Assembly (NCBI GenBank): GCA_019058275.1
Contig: JAHLVW010000062.1
Span: forward strand, 124,001 to 188,000
Direction of reading: 5' to 3'
DNA: 64,000 bases
Source: Candidatus Heimdallarchaeota archaeon
GTDB taxonomy: Archaea; Asgardarchaeota; Heimdallarchaeia; JABLTI01
Made by a program: the position numbers and the translations under genes. This document shows, piece after piece, positions 1 through 10,067 of this stretch. Each line of letters opens with the position of its first letter. Position 1 is the first letter of the stretch. The notes beneath the pieces were generated by a model, which saw nothing but the letters and a program-made list of their open reading frames with translations, did no database searches and was not told where the DNA came from.

Positions 1-2985
1 TTTCCTACACATTTTGATATCATGTTCGATTCTTTCTTTTATAGTACGAATATCTTTTGAAGTAACAATAGATGATTCTTTTTTATCTAGCCACGAATAG
101 TATTCATCGATGTTTTTATCTAACATTGAACGAGAAGTTAAGTAGACACGATTACCTTCTAAAGTAAATCCTTTAGCTTCAGAGAATTCATTGATTGTTT
201 GCTTTACTTCTCCTCTGTTTAGTTTCTTGTCTAGATAAGTGGATATCTCCTTAACAGTTAAGCTTTCAACACCAGAATCTCTTTGTTTTGCAAGGTAACG
301 AAACATTTTCTGTTCGGGTTGTGTGGTCCAATAAATAGTAAAGAACACTCCTAGAAGTACAATAATACCAACTGCAATTCCTCCACCAATAGATACATAG
401 ATCATTCTCAACCTTTGGTCAGGATTACTATTTGGATTGTTTGGATTAGTTCCAGCAGTGACTTCATCTAAATCTGATGCTCCATCACCATCAGAATCTA
501 ATCTATTTGGATTTGTGAAATAGGTTTTCACTTCTTCTCCATCTAATAAGCCATCGTCATCGCTGTCTGCGTCTAAAGGATCAGTATTTGCTGCCATTTC
601 TTCTATATTCGTCAATCCATCAACATCATAGTCTTCATTTGCATCAGCGAGAGAGGCATTAGTTCCAGCTTCAACTTCCCATTGATCACCCATACCGTCA
701 GAATCCGTGTCTGAGTTGTGTGGATTGGTTCCTGCTTGATATTCTTCTACATTAGACAATCCATCGGAGTCATCATCAAAGATACCATCCTCAACAAGAG
801 GATCAAAGAGATTGTCGACTTCCCATCCGTCAGACATTCCATCATCATCTGTATCACTTTTAGTTGGGTTAGTACCTAACAGATATTCTTCATAATTAGT
901 AAGACCATCTAGATCATAATCAAGAGTAGCATCATCTTCCAATGGATTTGTATTATAGGTGATTTCCCATGCATCAAGCATTAAGTCACCATCTGTATCG
1001 TCGTTATTAGGATCGGGATGAACGTATCCAGTAGAATTTGCACCAGGATTATTTGTTTTATATAAACCGTAAACTTCTTCATAATCACTTAATTGATCAT
1101 TATCAGAATCACTATTGTTAAAATCTGTAAATAAATAACCTGTTAGATTTGCATCCGGATGATAGGGATTGTATATACCTAAAACTTCTAGACCATCACT
1201 TAATTGATCAGCATCCGTGTCATCACTTAAAGGACTATTTGTTGTTATCCAGCCAGTAGCATTAGCATAGGGATGATCTGGTGTATAATAGCCGAGAATT
1301 TCTTCTCCATCATTTAAACCATCAGAATCTGAATCATATGCATTCGGTCTTATGCCACCTATTAATCCTTCCGAATAGTTATATTCAAAATAATTGGTTA
1401 AACCATCACTATCTAGATCTAGATTAGCATCATCGCTTAATGGATCAAGTGTATAGTACACTTCATAGAAATCACGCATACCATCTGTATCTGTGTCATT
1501 TGATAAAGGATTAGTTCCCAAAGCGATTTCTTCTCCATCTTTTAATTGGTCATCATCGGAATCAGAATCGGTAGGGTCTGTGAAATAGGTATAAATCTCG
1601 ACATAATCATCCAAACCATCGGAATCTGAATCATCATTCATAGGATCTGTATAAAATCCATCTACTCCTAAGAAAGCTTCTTCAGAATCATAAATTGTAT
1701 CACCATCTGTGTCATTGTTTAAAGGATCTAAACCATAGAAATAGTCGTTAGTTGCGTATTTGTTATTTGGAGAATGTAAACCATAGAATTCAATACCATC
1801 AAGTAAGGTGTCGCCATCTGTGTCTGCGATTAATGGGTTAGTAAAAACATCATTAATCTCATAACCATCGTACAATAAGTCACTATCATTATCGAGTGAA
1901 ATGACCTCTAACCCATCAATACCATCTGATAGGTAAGCGAATTCATCTCTTGCTGTGATACCTAAACCGTCTCCACCATCATTGAATCGTCCACTGAATT
2001 CGATGTTTTGGACATCTGTAATGTTAAACATTCTTAATCCAATATCATTGTCATAGGAAACGAAAGCAGTATTGTTTAAAGTAAAGATGTCTAAAGCAAC
2101 ATTACCGTCAGTGTACCAATCGAGTATTGAAAAATCTGGGAAACTGTAAAGTGAGAGAATGTAAAATCCACTTTTATCTGCAACAAAAGCTCGATAATCA
2201 TCTCTAATATCTATACTATACACTCCTTCAGATAATCCCTCCTTATTCCAATAACCATTGTTCCATTGGGGACTGAGAGGATCAGTAACAGTATACCTTC
2301 TTACACCATAGTTGGCATCGGCAACATAAACGTAATCAGTAAATGTGTCAACATCACGGAAATCTACTTCAGAGGTATCAGATTTTGCTGCATAGACAGG
2401 ATTATCTGGATCAACGATGTCTATAGCAGCTAAACCTAATCCTCCACATGCAAGATAAGCAGCAGAACCTCTGATTGTTATAGCATAGCATTCATAACCT
2501 TGAAGATCTTCTTTCACATCTCCAATCTTTGTCGGAGCAGTAATCATACTTATGTCCAATATAACGAAACCATTTGATCCATAAGCTACAAACAAATAAG
2601 TTTCATTTTGCCATATACCTCTAGCAATTGCAATGGTACCATCTTGAAAAAAGCTTACTTCAGTGACATTTGCTTTGTCAGATATATCTAGAATTCTCAC
2701 ACCATCTGTTCCAGCTGCAACGTAAGCATAATTATCATCAACAACGACTTCATAAACTAAATCAGTTCCAGACCAATTACCTATTTGACTGTAATCATGT
2801 GGAATTGCATTTATACCTAACATCTCATCTTTTGACAGTATTTCTGTTTCTTCAAAATAGTCAATTTTTAATTGATTTTCATCCCTAATGCTACTATCTT
2901 GTTGGTGCGGTTGAAATGTACAACTTATTAAAACAAATGCTACCAACGAATAGAGCATTACTCGTTTTATAGTATTCAAAGTCAT
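1..2985 (-). CDS. Membrane-anchored surface protein: LVIVD-type propeller, TSP3 repeats, cytoplasmic tail (3' end off window)
   Basis: The frame is open from ATG 2985 to the left edge (995 codons), so the C-terminus is missing. The start has a signal-like hydrophobic stretch ending in ISC, possibly a lipobox. Residues about 45-360 are repeats of the type 'V-x-D-x-Y-A-Y-V-A-x-G-x-x-G-V-x-I-L-D-I-S', typical of LVIVD beta-propellers. Residues about 360-850 hold some 15-20 acidic D-x-D-x-D-G repeats (thrombospondin type 3, calcium binding). A membrane helix follows at about 858-885. More than 100 residues then follow on the presumed cytoplasmic side, predicted helical with a winged-helix flavour. 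Its paralog at 35325 stops right after the membrane helix. It is divergent from the SDR gene at 3158. Ligand unknown. Confidence 0.85.
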   Translation of the reverse strand, partial: MTLNTIKRVMLYSLVAFVLISCTFQPHQQDSSIRDENQLKIDYFEETEILSKDEMLGINAIPHDYSQIGNWSGTDLVYEVVVDDNYAYVAAGTDGVRILDISDKANVTEVSFFQDGTIAIARGIWQNETYLFVAYGSNGFVILDISMITAPTKIGDVKEDLQGYECYAITIRGSAAYLACGGLGLAAIDIVDPDNPVYAAKSDTSEVDFRDVDTFTDYVYVADANYGVRRYTVTDPLSPQWNNGYWNKEGLSEGVYSIDIRDDYRAFVADKSGFYILSLYSFPDFSILDWYTDGNVALDIFTLNNTAFVSYDNDIGLRMFNITDVQNIEFSGRFNDGGDGLGITARDEFAYLSDGIDGLEVISLDNDSDLLYDGYEINDVFTNPLIADTDGDTLLDGIEFYGLHSPNNKYATNDYFYGLDPLNNDTDGDTIYDSEEAFLGVDGFYTDPMNDDSDSDGLDDYVEIYTYFTDPTDSDSDDDQLKDGEEIALGTNPLSNDTDTDGMRDFYEVYYTLDPLSDDANLDLDSDGLTNYFEYNYSEGLIGGIRPNAYDSDSDGLNDGEEILGYYTPDHPYANATGWITTNSPLSDDTDADQLSDGLEVLGIYNPYHPDANLTGYLFTDFNNSDSDNDQLSDYEEVYGLYKTNNPGANSTGYVHPDPNNDDTDGDLMLDAWEITYNTNPLEDDATLDYDLDGLTNYEEYLLGTNPTKSDTDDDGMSDGWEVDNLFDPLVEDGIFDDDSDGLSNVEEYQAGTNPHNSDTDSDGMGDQWEVEAGTNASLADANEDYDVDGLTNIEEMAANTDPLDADSDDDGLLDGEEVKTYFTNPNRLDSDGDGASDLDEVTAGTNPNNPNSNPDQRLRMIYVSIGGGIAVGIIVLLGVFFTIYWTTQPEQKMFRYLAKQRDSGVESLTVKEISTYLDKKLNRGEVKQTINEFSEAKGFTLEGNRVYLTSRSMLDKNIDEYYSWLDKKESSIVTSKDIRTIKERIEHDIKMCRK

Positions 2986-3157
2986 TGTTTATTTTACCTC
3001 GAGAAACTATTCATTTCTTCAGTTTTTTAACAACTTGTCTTGTATAAAAATTCTACTCTCTATTTTAATTTTTATATATCCTCGGAGAACCAGAGGTTTT
3101 ATTTAGTTTATTATTCATTCTATTAGACTATTAGAAAGTGATTCCAAGGTTTTTGTT

Positions 3158-4150
3158 ATGAGAGCATTAGTTACAGGTGCCACAGGTTTTCTTGGATCAC
3201 ATTTAGTTGAAGAATTATTAGTTAACGATTATCAAGTATCAGTATTAGTTCGTAAAACAAGCAATTTAGAATACCTTGAAAATCTGTCAGAACTAACTAT
3301 TCTCTATGGTGATCTAAACGATGTTAATAGTTTAGTTCTGGCATTTAGAGATCAAGATATCATTTTTCATAATGCTTCTGCCTTTAATGAGTGGGGTCCA
3401 TACAAATTCTTCCATCAGCACAATGTTGTTGGAACAAAGAATGTTGTAAATGCTGCATTGAAAAATAGCCTTGAAAAAATTGTTTACACAAGCACAGCTG
3501 ATATATACAAATATGATAAAATTGATTCTTATAATGAAAATTCAAAAATCAAACCATATGGCAATTATCAAAAATCAAAAATTAGAGCTGAAAAAGTATT
3601 AGATGAATGTAGTAGTGAATATGGTTTAAAAATATCCAAAATTCGACCTCCAGGAATTATGGGTCCAAGAAATGATTATATGGCTGCAAGAATTGCCAAT
3701 AGCGTTTCACAGAGAAGAGTTCCTCTTATTGGGTCAGGTAAACAAATAAAATCATATGTTGATGTTCGCGACGCAGCTTTTTGCTTAAGATTGGCAGCAG
3801 AAAATGAAAATGCATTCGGAAAAAACCTCAATGTAACTTCCTTTGAAGCTAATGTTACGGATTATTGGAGTACAGCTGCTACAATTTTGGAAAAGGAAAT
3901 TGAGTTTATTCATTATCCATATTCAATTGCTTATTTCTTTGGTTTTTTGTCAGAGGTTATTGGTAAAATTACTTTTCGAAAAAATGTTCCCAGAGCAACT
4001 CGATATAGAATTAATTACTTTGGAAAAGACTATATAATTGATTCAACTAATGCAAGAAATATTCTGAAGTATAAACCAAAATACAATTTCATTCAGTCCA
4101 TGAAGGACATGCTGCTTACATGGTTAAACAAGAATAAAGGACGAAATTAG
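3158..4150 (+). CDS. NAD(P)-dependent epimerase/dehydratase (extended SDR)
   Basis: This 330-residue protein has an N-terminal Rossmann fold with the nucleotide loop G-A-T-G-F-L-G (residues 7-13). It has the catalytic Y-x-x-x-K at Tyr137/Lys141 and an upstream S/T (Y-T-S-T, 110-113). Length and motifs fit the extended short-chain dehydrogenase group (sugar epimerases, 3-beta-HSD-like and lipid-modifying reductases). The substrate cannot be read from the sequence. The next gene, an acyltransferase, begins at the base after its stop codon, and a sulfotransferase follows. This suggests a small operon that modifies a lipid or other hydroxylated metabolite; that pathway is inference. Confidence 0.85.
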   Translation: MRALVTGATGFLGSHLVEELLVNDYQVSVLVRKTSNLEYLENLSELTILYGDLNDVNSLVLAFRDQDIIFHNASAFNEWGPYKFFHQHNVVGTKNVVNAALKNSLEKIVYTSTADIYKYDKIDSYNENSKIKPYGNYQKSKIRAEKVLDECSSEYGLKISKIRPPGIMGPRNDYMAARIANSVSQRRVPLIGSGKQIKSYVDVRDAAFCLRLAAENENAFGKNLNVTSFEANVTDYWSTAATILEKEIEFIHYPYSIAYFFGFLSEVIGKITFRKNVPRATRYRINYFGKDYIIDSTNARNILKYKPKYNFIQSMKDMLLTWLNKNKGRN

Positions 4151-5464
4151 ATGAATGCCAATAAAACTAACACTAGTGAAACGCCAATGAGATTTAAAGC
4201 AGGAGCAGTTGACAAACTTACCTATGCATTACAAAAATTTGGTGATCAACAAATTCATGCAATTTTAACCTTTGATGGCACATTTGATGAATTGCGATTG
4301 AAAAAAGCATTTAGAATGATACTAGATGCAGAACCCGGACTTGGTAGTAAATTTGTATACCATCCTAAAAAGCCATATTGGGAGCGAAGAACAGATCTAG
4401 ATGAAATTGATTATCTTACACTCGTTAAAGTGAAAGATTTTCAAAAGCAATTATTTGATTTTATAGTTACACCATGTAATCCTGAAGTAGATTTACCTAT
4501 ACAATTGAGGATTTTGCGAGAAGAAAAACAAGACTCTTTAGTAATAAAAACTAGCCATGCAGTAATTGATGGTGGAGGTATTCAAGAATTCATAGCTTTT
4601 TTAGGATTAGTATACCAAGAATTGAAAATCGATCAAAATTATTCTCTACCAATTAATCACGGTAGTAGAGACCTTAAACAAGTGCTTAAAAGATTCAATT
4701 TCTTTCAAAAAATGTTTATTTTTCTAAAAAATGTGAGCTCAAAACCAAATTGGGCTTTCCCTTGGATTGGCACTAAACAAGAGAAACCGAACTATATCCT
4801 ACGTAGATTTCCACCAGAAGTTTTTCGCAAATTGAAAACATTTGGTAAAAAATTTGGTGCTACTATAAATGATATGATTCTAACAGTTTTCTATAGAGCA
4901 ATATTTGAGTTAATTAAACCTAAGCCTAGTAACAAATTAGTCACTGTTGTAACAATTAATTTACGATCCTATCTTCCAAATCAAAGAGGAGAATCTCTTT
5001 GCAATTTATCTACTGCTGCTTATCCTGAGGTATCATATATTCCAAATGAAGATTTTGATAAAACATTGGTAAGAGTAAGAGATGAAATGAAATTTAGAAA
5101 GAGTTCAGCACCAGGAATAGGTCCAGCAGTTTTTATAAATAATGTATTTAGAATGAGATTTGATAAAGTAGTTAATTCAATTAGGAAAAGATGCTTAAAA
5201 GATCTAAAAAGAAATGCAACTCATCCAGTATTTACTAATGTTGGGTTAATAAGAACAGAGGATTTTAATTTTGGAGATATTAAACCGTTTGATGGTTACT
5301 TGATGACTCCAATCATGAAAGCTCCTGGGTTTATTTTTGGGGTCATGACCTTTAATGAGAATTTATCTATATCCTCAGGATTCTATGAAGGTTCATACGA
5401 TAAAGCAACATTTGAGAAGTTCTTTGATTTAGTAGAAAAAGAACTAAAAGCAATTAAAGGATAA
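4151..5464 (+). CDS. WS/DGAT- or condensation-like acyltransferase
   Basis: This 437-residue protein carries H-A-V-I-D-G-G at residues 136-142, the H-x-x-x-D-G signature of the CoA-dependent acyltransferase/condensation superfamily (wax ester synthases, PapA5-like enzymes, alcohol acetyltransferases). A second conserved region, 'T-I-N-D-M-I-L-T-V', matches the structural motif common in that superfamily. The ATG directly abuts the upstream SDR stop, so the two are probably translationally coupled. A second family member lies at 44982-46316. It probably transfers an acyl group to a hydroxyl; acyl donor and acceptor are unknown. No signal peptide is visible, so it is probably cytoplasmic or membrane-associated. 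Confidence 0.75.
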   Translation: MNANKTNTSETPMRFKAGAVDKLTYALQKFGDQQIHAILTFDGTFDELRLKKAFRMILDAEPGLGSKFVYHPKKPYWERRTDLDEIDYLTLVKVKDFQKQLFDFIVTPCNPEVDLPIQLRILREEKQDSLVIKTSHAVIDGGGIQEFIAFLGLVYQELKIDQNYSLPINHGSRDLKQVLKRFNFFQKMFIFLKNVSSKPNWAFPWIGTKQEKPNYILRRFPPEVFRKLKTFGKKFGATINDMILTVFYRAIFELIKPKPSNKLVTVVTINLRSYLPNQRGESLCNLSTAAYPEVSYIPNEDFDKTLVRVRDEMKFRKSSAPGIGPAVFINNVFRMRFDKVVNSIRKRCLKDLKRNATHPVFTNVGLIRTEDFNFGDIKPFDGYLMTPIMKAPGFIFGVMTFNENLSISSGFYEGSYDKATFEKFFDLVEKELKAIKG

Positions 5465-5517
5465 CATGATTTATTTTAATAGAAATTCTTTTAATCTTTC
5501 AACCAATTGAGTTATGC

Positions 5518-6321
5518 ATGAAGTCAGTGATAATACTAACACAGCCAAGAAGTGGATCATCGTTATTAGCTGGAATACTTCATAGATTTGGAGTTTATAT
5601 GGGAGAAGAAAAGGATCTAATGATGAGTCAGCACAAAAACAAATTAGGCTCGTATGAAAATCAAGCTTTTCTCAAATTAAGTCATAACATTCTGTTTAAA
5701 GCTAAAAGATTAATGCTATACTGGAAAAGACTTAGTGATGAAGATGGAAAAGTTGAATCTGCTGTTAAGGACTACGAAGAGGAATTAGTTAAACTTATCA
5801 AAGATACTGAACGTAATTTATGGGGATTCAAAGAAGCGGTCTTAATTTATACTCTGCCTTATTTTCACCATCATTTAAAGAATCCTTACTATATTATATT
5901 GAATCGTGACCCAGAAAGTGTAGCAAATTCGCAAGCACGAGCTGGAAAGTTAAGGAATTGGTGGCCGGAAATTAGAACTGAATTTTCTTATTTCAAACCA
6001 CATCAATGGTTTGTCTTGTTTGGTAGAACATTGCGAACTACATTTACCAAGGGATTTCTTTACAGAAATAAAAAATTCATAGCAGAGCTCACAAAAGATG
6101 GTCAAAAACGAATAGATGAATTTGTAAACGATAAAAAATATATCCGAATAAATCTTCTTGATTTAGTTAATGAACCCAAAAAAGCAATTGAGGAAATCGT
6201 CAAATTCTTAGAAATAAAACCAACAGATGAACAAATGAAAGATGCACTTAATTTTATTCATCCAGAATTAATAACATCAGAAATTGGTACAATGGACGAT
6301 AATTTAATAGGCAAATCTTGA
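5518..6321 (+). CDS. Sulfotransferase family protein
   Basis: This 267-residue protein begins with 'T-Q-P-R-S-G-S-S', the 5'-phosphosulfate loop of PAPS-dependent sulfotransferases, at residues 8-15. Mid-protein 'L-N-R-D-P-E-S-V-A-N-S' resembles the 3'-phosphate-binding R-(D/N)-P-x-x-x-x-x-S motif. Length suits the compact microbial family. It lies 53 bases after the acyltransferase and is probably co-transcribed with it, so the cluster may make a sulfated, acylated product such as a glycolipid. Acceptor unknown. Related P-loop nucleotide-handling enzymes are a less likely alternative. Confidence 0.75.
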   Translation: MKSVIILTQPRSGSSLLAGILHRFGVYMGEEKDLMMSQHKNKLGSYENQAFLKLSHNILFKAKRLMLYWKRLSDEDGKVESAVKDYEEELVKLIKDTERNLWGFKEAVLIYTLPYFHHHLKNPYYIILNRDPESVANSQARAGKLRNWWPEIRTEFSYFKPHQWFVLFGRTLRTTFTKGFLYRNKKFIAELTKDGQKRIDEFVNDKKYIRINLLDLVNEPKKAIEEIVKFLEIKPTDEQMKDALNFIHPELITSEIGTMDDNLIGKS

Positions 6322-6348
6322 AGTATAGGTCATTGAAAGTGGATTATT

Positions 6349-7142
6349 TTGATTATTGATGGACATGCACATGCAATAGCAGAATTAGCTGATACAGAAT
6401 CACTCGTTGAAATAATGGATTCCCTTAATGTTGATAAAGTAGTTTTATGTCCTGGTGGAACAACTGATACTAAAGCTAAATTTAGTAGACCAAAATTCAA
6501 AGAAAGTTTTTTCACAACTAGACCATTAATAATATTATTCTTTAATAGATTCCTTCGAAGGGTTTCTCGAGTATAAAAAATAGGGATACAGGAAACACAC
6601 TTGTTTCTGAGATAGCTAAGGAATTACCAAACAGAATAATTCAATTTTATTGGGTAAACGTTCTAGATCCGAAATATCTTGCTAAACTCAAAGAGTCTTA
6701 CGAGAAATGGAATTTCAAAGGTTTAAAACTACATCAATGTGTTGTACCATTTAAAATTGACTCACCTGAACTAGTTGGACTAATTGAATTTGCAAGAGAG
6801 AAAGGATTGCCAATTTTCATTCATATCTATAATTTCAAAGAAGCGAATAAATTTGTTGAATTTGTAAGAAGATTTCCAGAAGTAAATTTTATTTTAGCTC
6901 ATTTAATGGGATTGGAGAATTTCGTAAAGAAAGGTAAGGGTCTTAAAAATATCTATTTTGATATATCAACTTCTTACATAATAAACCAGAGACGAATAAA
7001 AAAAGCAATGAAACATTTTGGCGTAGATCATGTTCTTTTAGAATCCGATTCCCCAATAGGATATGATAATCTAAAAAACAATATTGAGAAAATCCAAAAA
7101 ATGAAAATCTCTAAATTGGAGAAAGAAATGATTCTTGGTTAA
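6349..7142 (+). pseudogene. Amidohydrolase-2 family metal-dependent hydrolase, frameshifted
   Basis: The TTG start at 6349 gives 'I-I-D-G-H-A-H-A', with the H-x-H metal ligands of TIM-barrel amidohydrolases. The frame stops at TAA 6574-6576, but the neighbouring frame continues at the same point and runs to 7142. That second part contains 'I-F-I-H-I-Y', 'I-L-A-H-L-M-G' and 'L-L-E-S-D-S-P', the later His and Asp ligands of the barrel. One extra base near 6574, beside an A-run, would restore one protein of about 264 residues. All catalytic positions survive, so this is either a very recent frameshift or a consensus error. It follows the sulfotransferase closely and may belong to the same operon. 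Confidence 0.75.
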
Positions 7143-7198
7143 AATATAGCTAAATTATTGAATCTACTATGATAAGATACTATAATCTAATCAAATCT

Positions 7199-7462
7199 TT
7201 ATAGCTTTTTTCCTTTTCTTTTAATTATATAGATAACAGTTCCATCTTCTTGTTCAGTAACGGAAGTAATTTCATGACCGAAATTTCGGCAGAACTTAGG
7301 GATACTATTAAATGCATGAGGAGTGTCAGTAAGAACTTTCAAGAATCCTCCCATTGGAACTTTTCGTATTCTTAATCTAACTCTCAACGACGGAATTGGA
7401 CAAGGAAGACCCTTGGTGTTGATAGTTAAATCAATCTTTTCTTCCTTTGACATCTCATTCAA
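7199..7462 (-). CDS. TusA/SirA-like sulfur carrier protein
   Basis: This protein of up to 87 residues contains 'K-G-L-P-C-P-I-P-S-L-R' at residues 17-27. The C-P-x-P signature, with its persulfide-carrying cysteine (Cys21), is typical of TusA/SirA/YeeD two-layer alpha-beta proteins. The family moves sulfane sulfur for tRNA thiolation, molybdo/tungstopterin cofactor assembly or redox chemistry. The window encodes two aldehyde:ferredoxin oxidoreductases that need a sulfur-containing pterin, so a cofactor role is possible but inferred. The start is ambiguous: TTG at 7462 or ATG at 7453, with no clear ribosome-binding site for either. Confidence 0.8.
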   Translation of the reverse strand: MNEMSKEEKIDLTINTKGLPCPIPSLRVRLRIRKVPMGGFLKVLTDTPHAFNSIPKFCRNFGHEITSVTEQEDGTVIYIIKRKGKKL

Positions 7463-7581
7463 CTATATTATTGAATACAACTAATAAACTATTACTGTAT
7501 TTAGATGGATTTTATTGTCTATAGAAAATAACTCAAGATTACATAGATTCTAAATCCAGATTTTTTTATTCCATAAAAATA

Positions 7582-8274
7582 ATGTTTCTATTGTTTATTA
7601 TGAATAGAAAAGATCCATTGAAATCAATTCAATCACTTAAGAAATGGGTAGATAGTAATGGTAGAGTTGATTATCAATCAATAAAGAATGATGCTTGGTT
7701 CCAAGAGCATATTACAACTATAAAAAATACTGATCTCAGCAATTACAATTATAATGAGGAATTTGCATTTTGGCTCAATACCTATAATTTACTAACAATT
7801 GAAGGGATTTGTATTGAATTGAAACGAAAAAGTAATTGGAAAGGGAATTTAACACTATTATCAAAGTTAAAATTCTTTATTCTAAGGAAATTTAAAGTTG
7901 GTAATAGAAAATTAATTTTGAATTATATTGAACATAAAATACTTAGAAAAAAGTTCAAAGATCCTAGAATCCATTTCGTAATTAATTGTGGAAGTGCAAG
8001 TTGTCCATTTTAACCAAATCAACTGATATCTCCCGATAAAATTGATAAAACACTTGATGGTTTAACATCTTTTTTCATAAATTCTGGCAATGTAATTTTT
8101 AATAATCAAACAAATGAATTACACCTTTCAAAAATCTTCAAACGGTATAAAAGAGACTTTAGAAACAGTGGAGTTTTGAAATTCATACTAAAATATTGGA
8201 AAAAAGAAGTATTTTCAACAGACAATGTAAAAATTAAGTATGCTAAATATAATTGGAGTTTAAACTCGCAATAA
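7582..8274 (+). pseudogene. DUF547-family protein interrupted by an in-frame TAA
   Basis: The first 143 codons match the DUF547 pattern: 'E-F-A-F-W-L-N-T-Y-N', then 'K-D-P-R-I-H-F-V-I-N-C-G-S-A-S-C-P'. TAA at 8011-8013 follows the conserved S-C-P-F. The same frame then stays open for 86 more codons ('P-N-Q-L-I-S-P-D-K-I') to TAA 8272-8274, and looks like the family's C-terminal part. One substitution (for example TTA or CAA to TAA) explains it. The family's biochemistry is not established. An internal ATG at 7600 could be the true start because residues before it are hydrophobic and unlike the family. Confidence 0.75.
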
Positions 8275-8415
8275 ATAGTACATTTTGTAAATTATTCCCA
8301 TTACTCAGATGAAAGATATCTTTCACCAGTATCTGGTAAAATAATTACAATCTTTTCTTTTTTATTCTTCCTTTTACATTTCCGATTCACAAAATGAAAA
8401 AAAAATGAAGAAATT

Positions 8416-9771
8416 CTAAGATTTTTTCCAATAGGTGTAGATTAAACCTAAAATCACAGTTATTGCAAAAAATCCAAGAATAATTCCGATAATTGTTCCA
8501 AAAATTACACCATAAGGTCCTTGCGTTGGAAAATTAGTAAAAGTATGATCTTGGTAAACTACAATATATATGTCATAATCACTTGTTGCATTATATCTAC
8601 TACCAATAGAATATAGTAGACCACTTTCTACAGAAATGTCACTTACACGATCACTGTATTCACTTCTATAACTAATATCCCAAAGCAATGTTCCATTTGG
8701 TAAAAATTCAGCAACAGCTATATAATCAGTACCATTCATGTAATCACAAGTACTAACTATAACTGGATTTCCATGTCGATTAATGTCAATTGCTTTACCA
8801 AAATCGTTATCCAAGTCCCAAGTAACATTCCAAATGATTTCTCCAGTTGTGGCATTAAACTTCACAAGTAAAGTATCGTTGTTGGTTCCTGGTAGTGAAA
8901 TTTCAGGTCCTAAACCTCCAATAACATAAACTGCTCCATTGAAAAGAATCATATCATTTCCGTAATCTGCTGGATTGGTTCCTCCATAGGAAGTATTCCA
9001 CACAAGATCTCCATTACTATCTAATTTTATTAAAACCAAATCTTGGTAGTTGACACCTGGAGTATTGTTAGTTGAACCACCAATGAAGATATTTCCACTA
9101 GAATCAATTTGCAAATCTCCTGGAAAAACTAGTTCTTTTGGTGCAGTTTCACCATGATAATAGGTAGTTTTGTATGAACCACTTGAATCATATTTTTGAA
9201 TAAAGAGGAATCCATTGGAATTATTTGTAGTTCCTGCAACGTAGATAATATCATTGCTAGCAACTGTCAAACAGTCTACAGTATCTTCTTGATCTGCTAT
9301 GTGTCTTTTTTCATCCCACAATAGAGTTCCATTTGGAGCGTATTTTAACAAGAAAGCATCATGAGTAAAAGTTCCAGGAGGAATTTGAGTCACAATTGTT
9401 CCAGCGATGTAAATATTGTTATTTGCATCAAAAGCCAAATCAGCTGGTCTAGCAAAATCATTTGTGGCCCATGATACATTCCACTGCAATTCATAGTTTG
9501 TATCATATTTTATAACGTAAACATCTTCACCAACTACACCAAAGGATTTAGAGTAACAAGTAACAACTAGATCTCCATGTGAATCTAATTTTCCAAAAAC
9601 ACTTCCTTCTTCTTGATCTCCACCCCATTTAATTATTTTAACGGGAGTATCAAAATACCCAAAGTGTTCTACATCATAAGCAACTACTTGGGTATTTAAA
9701 ACAACAAATAAATTTGATACAAATAAAAGAGACACGAGTATAATAAATGGGATTTTAAGTTTTATCTTCAA
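8416..9771 (-). CDS. Secreted SBBP-type beta-propeller with C-terminal membrane anchor
   Basis: I place the start at TTG 9771 because a GGAGG sequence lies just upstream at correct spacing; the longer reading from TTG 9792 would translate that ribosome-binding site. The resulting 451 residues begin K-I-K-L-K-I plus a hydrophobic signal stretch. About eight repeats follow of the form 'D-S-x-G-N-I-F-I-G-G-S-T' plus 'W-N-x-S-W/Y', typical of SBBP beta-propellers. A last hydrophobic helix at about 425-448 ends in Y-W-K-K-S, so the protein is probably displayed outside and anchored by its C-terminus. Ligand unknown. Confidence 0.8.
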   Translation of the reverse strand: MKIKLKIPFIILVSLLFVSNLFVVLNTQVVAYDVEHFGYFDTPVKIIKWGGDQEEGSVFGKLDSHGDLVVTCYSKSFGVVGEDVYVIKYDTNYELQWNVSWATNDFARPADLAFDANNNIYIAGTIVTQIPPGTFTHDAFLLKYAPNGTLLWDEKRHIADQEDTVDCLTVASNDIIYVAGTTNNSNGFLFIQKYDSSGSYKTTYYHGETAPKELVFPGDLQIDSSGNIFIGGSTNNTPGVNYQDLVLIKLDSNGDLVWNTSYGGTNPADYGNDMILFNGAVYVIGGLGPEISLPGTNNDTLLVKFNATTGEIIWNVTWDLDNDFGKAIDINRHGNPVIVSTCDYMNGTDYIAVAEFLPNGTLLWDISYRSEYSDRVSDISVESGLLYSIGSRYNATSDYDIYIVVYQDHTFTNFPTQGPYGVIFGTIIGIILGFFAITVILGLIYTYWKKS

Positions 9772-10067
9772 AATATGTCCTCCAGATTCCAAACTACTTT
9801 CTGTAATGATTATAAAGTCATCTAATATTTTAGTAATTCCATATTAAATTGCTTTGCAGTAACTACAACTATTTTGAATCATTAAATAATGTGAAAATTT
9901 TAGAGAAAATTATTCTAAGATTAAAAAAAACCTTCTACCAATCTATTTTGGCAAAGTAGAAAACTAAAAATGTCTGACGAAACCATTTTATTGAATAACC
10001 TTTGCAGAGAGAAATAAGTATTTTAAAAGATTCTTATTTTATTAACCGTATTATATTTTAGCTAAAC

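Noticed and set aside
600..1900. DNA tandem repeats as a mobile or satellite element
   Set aside because: The periodicity is explained by coding TSP3 repeats in frame.
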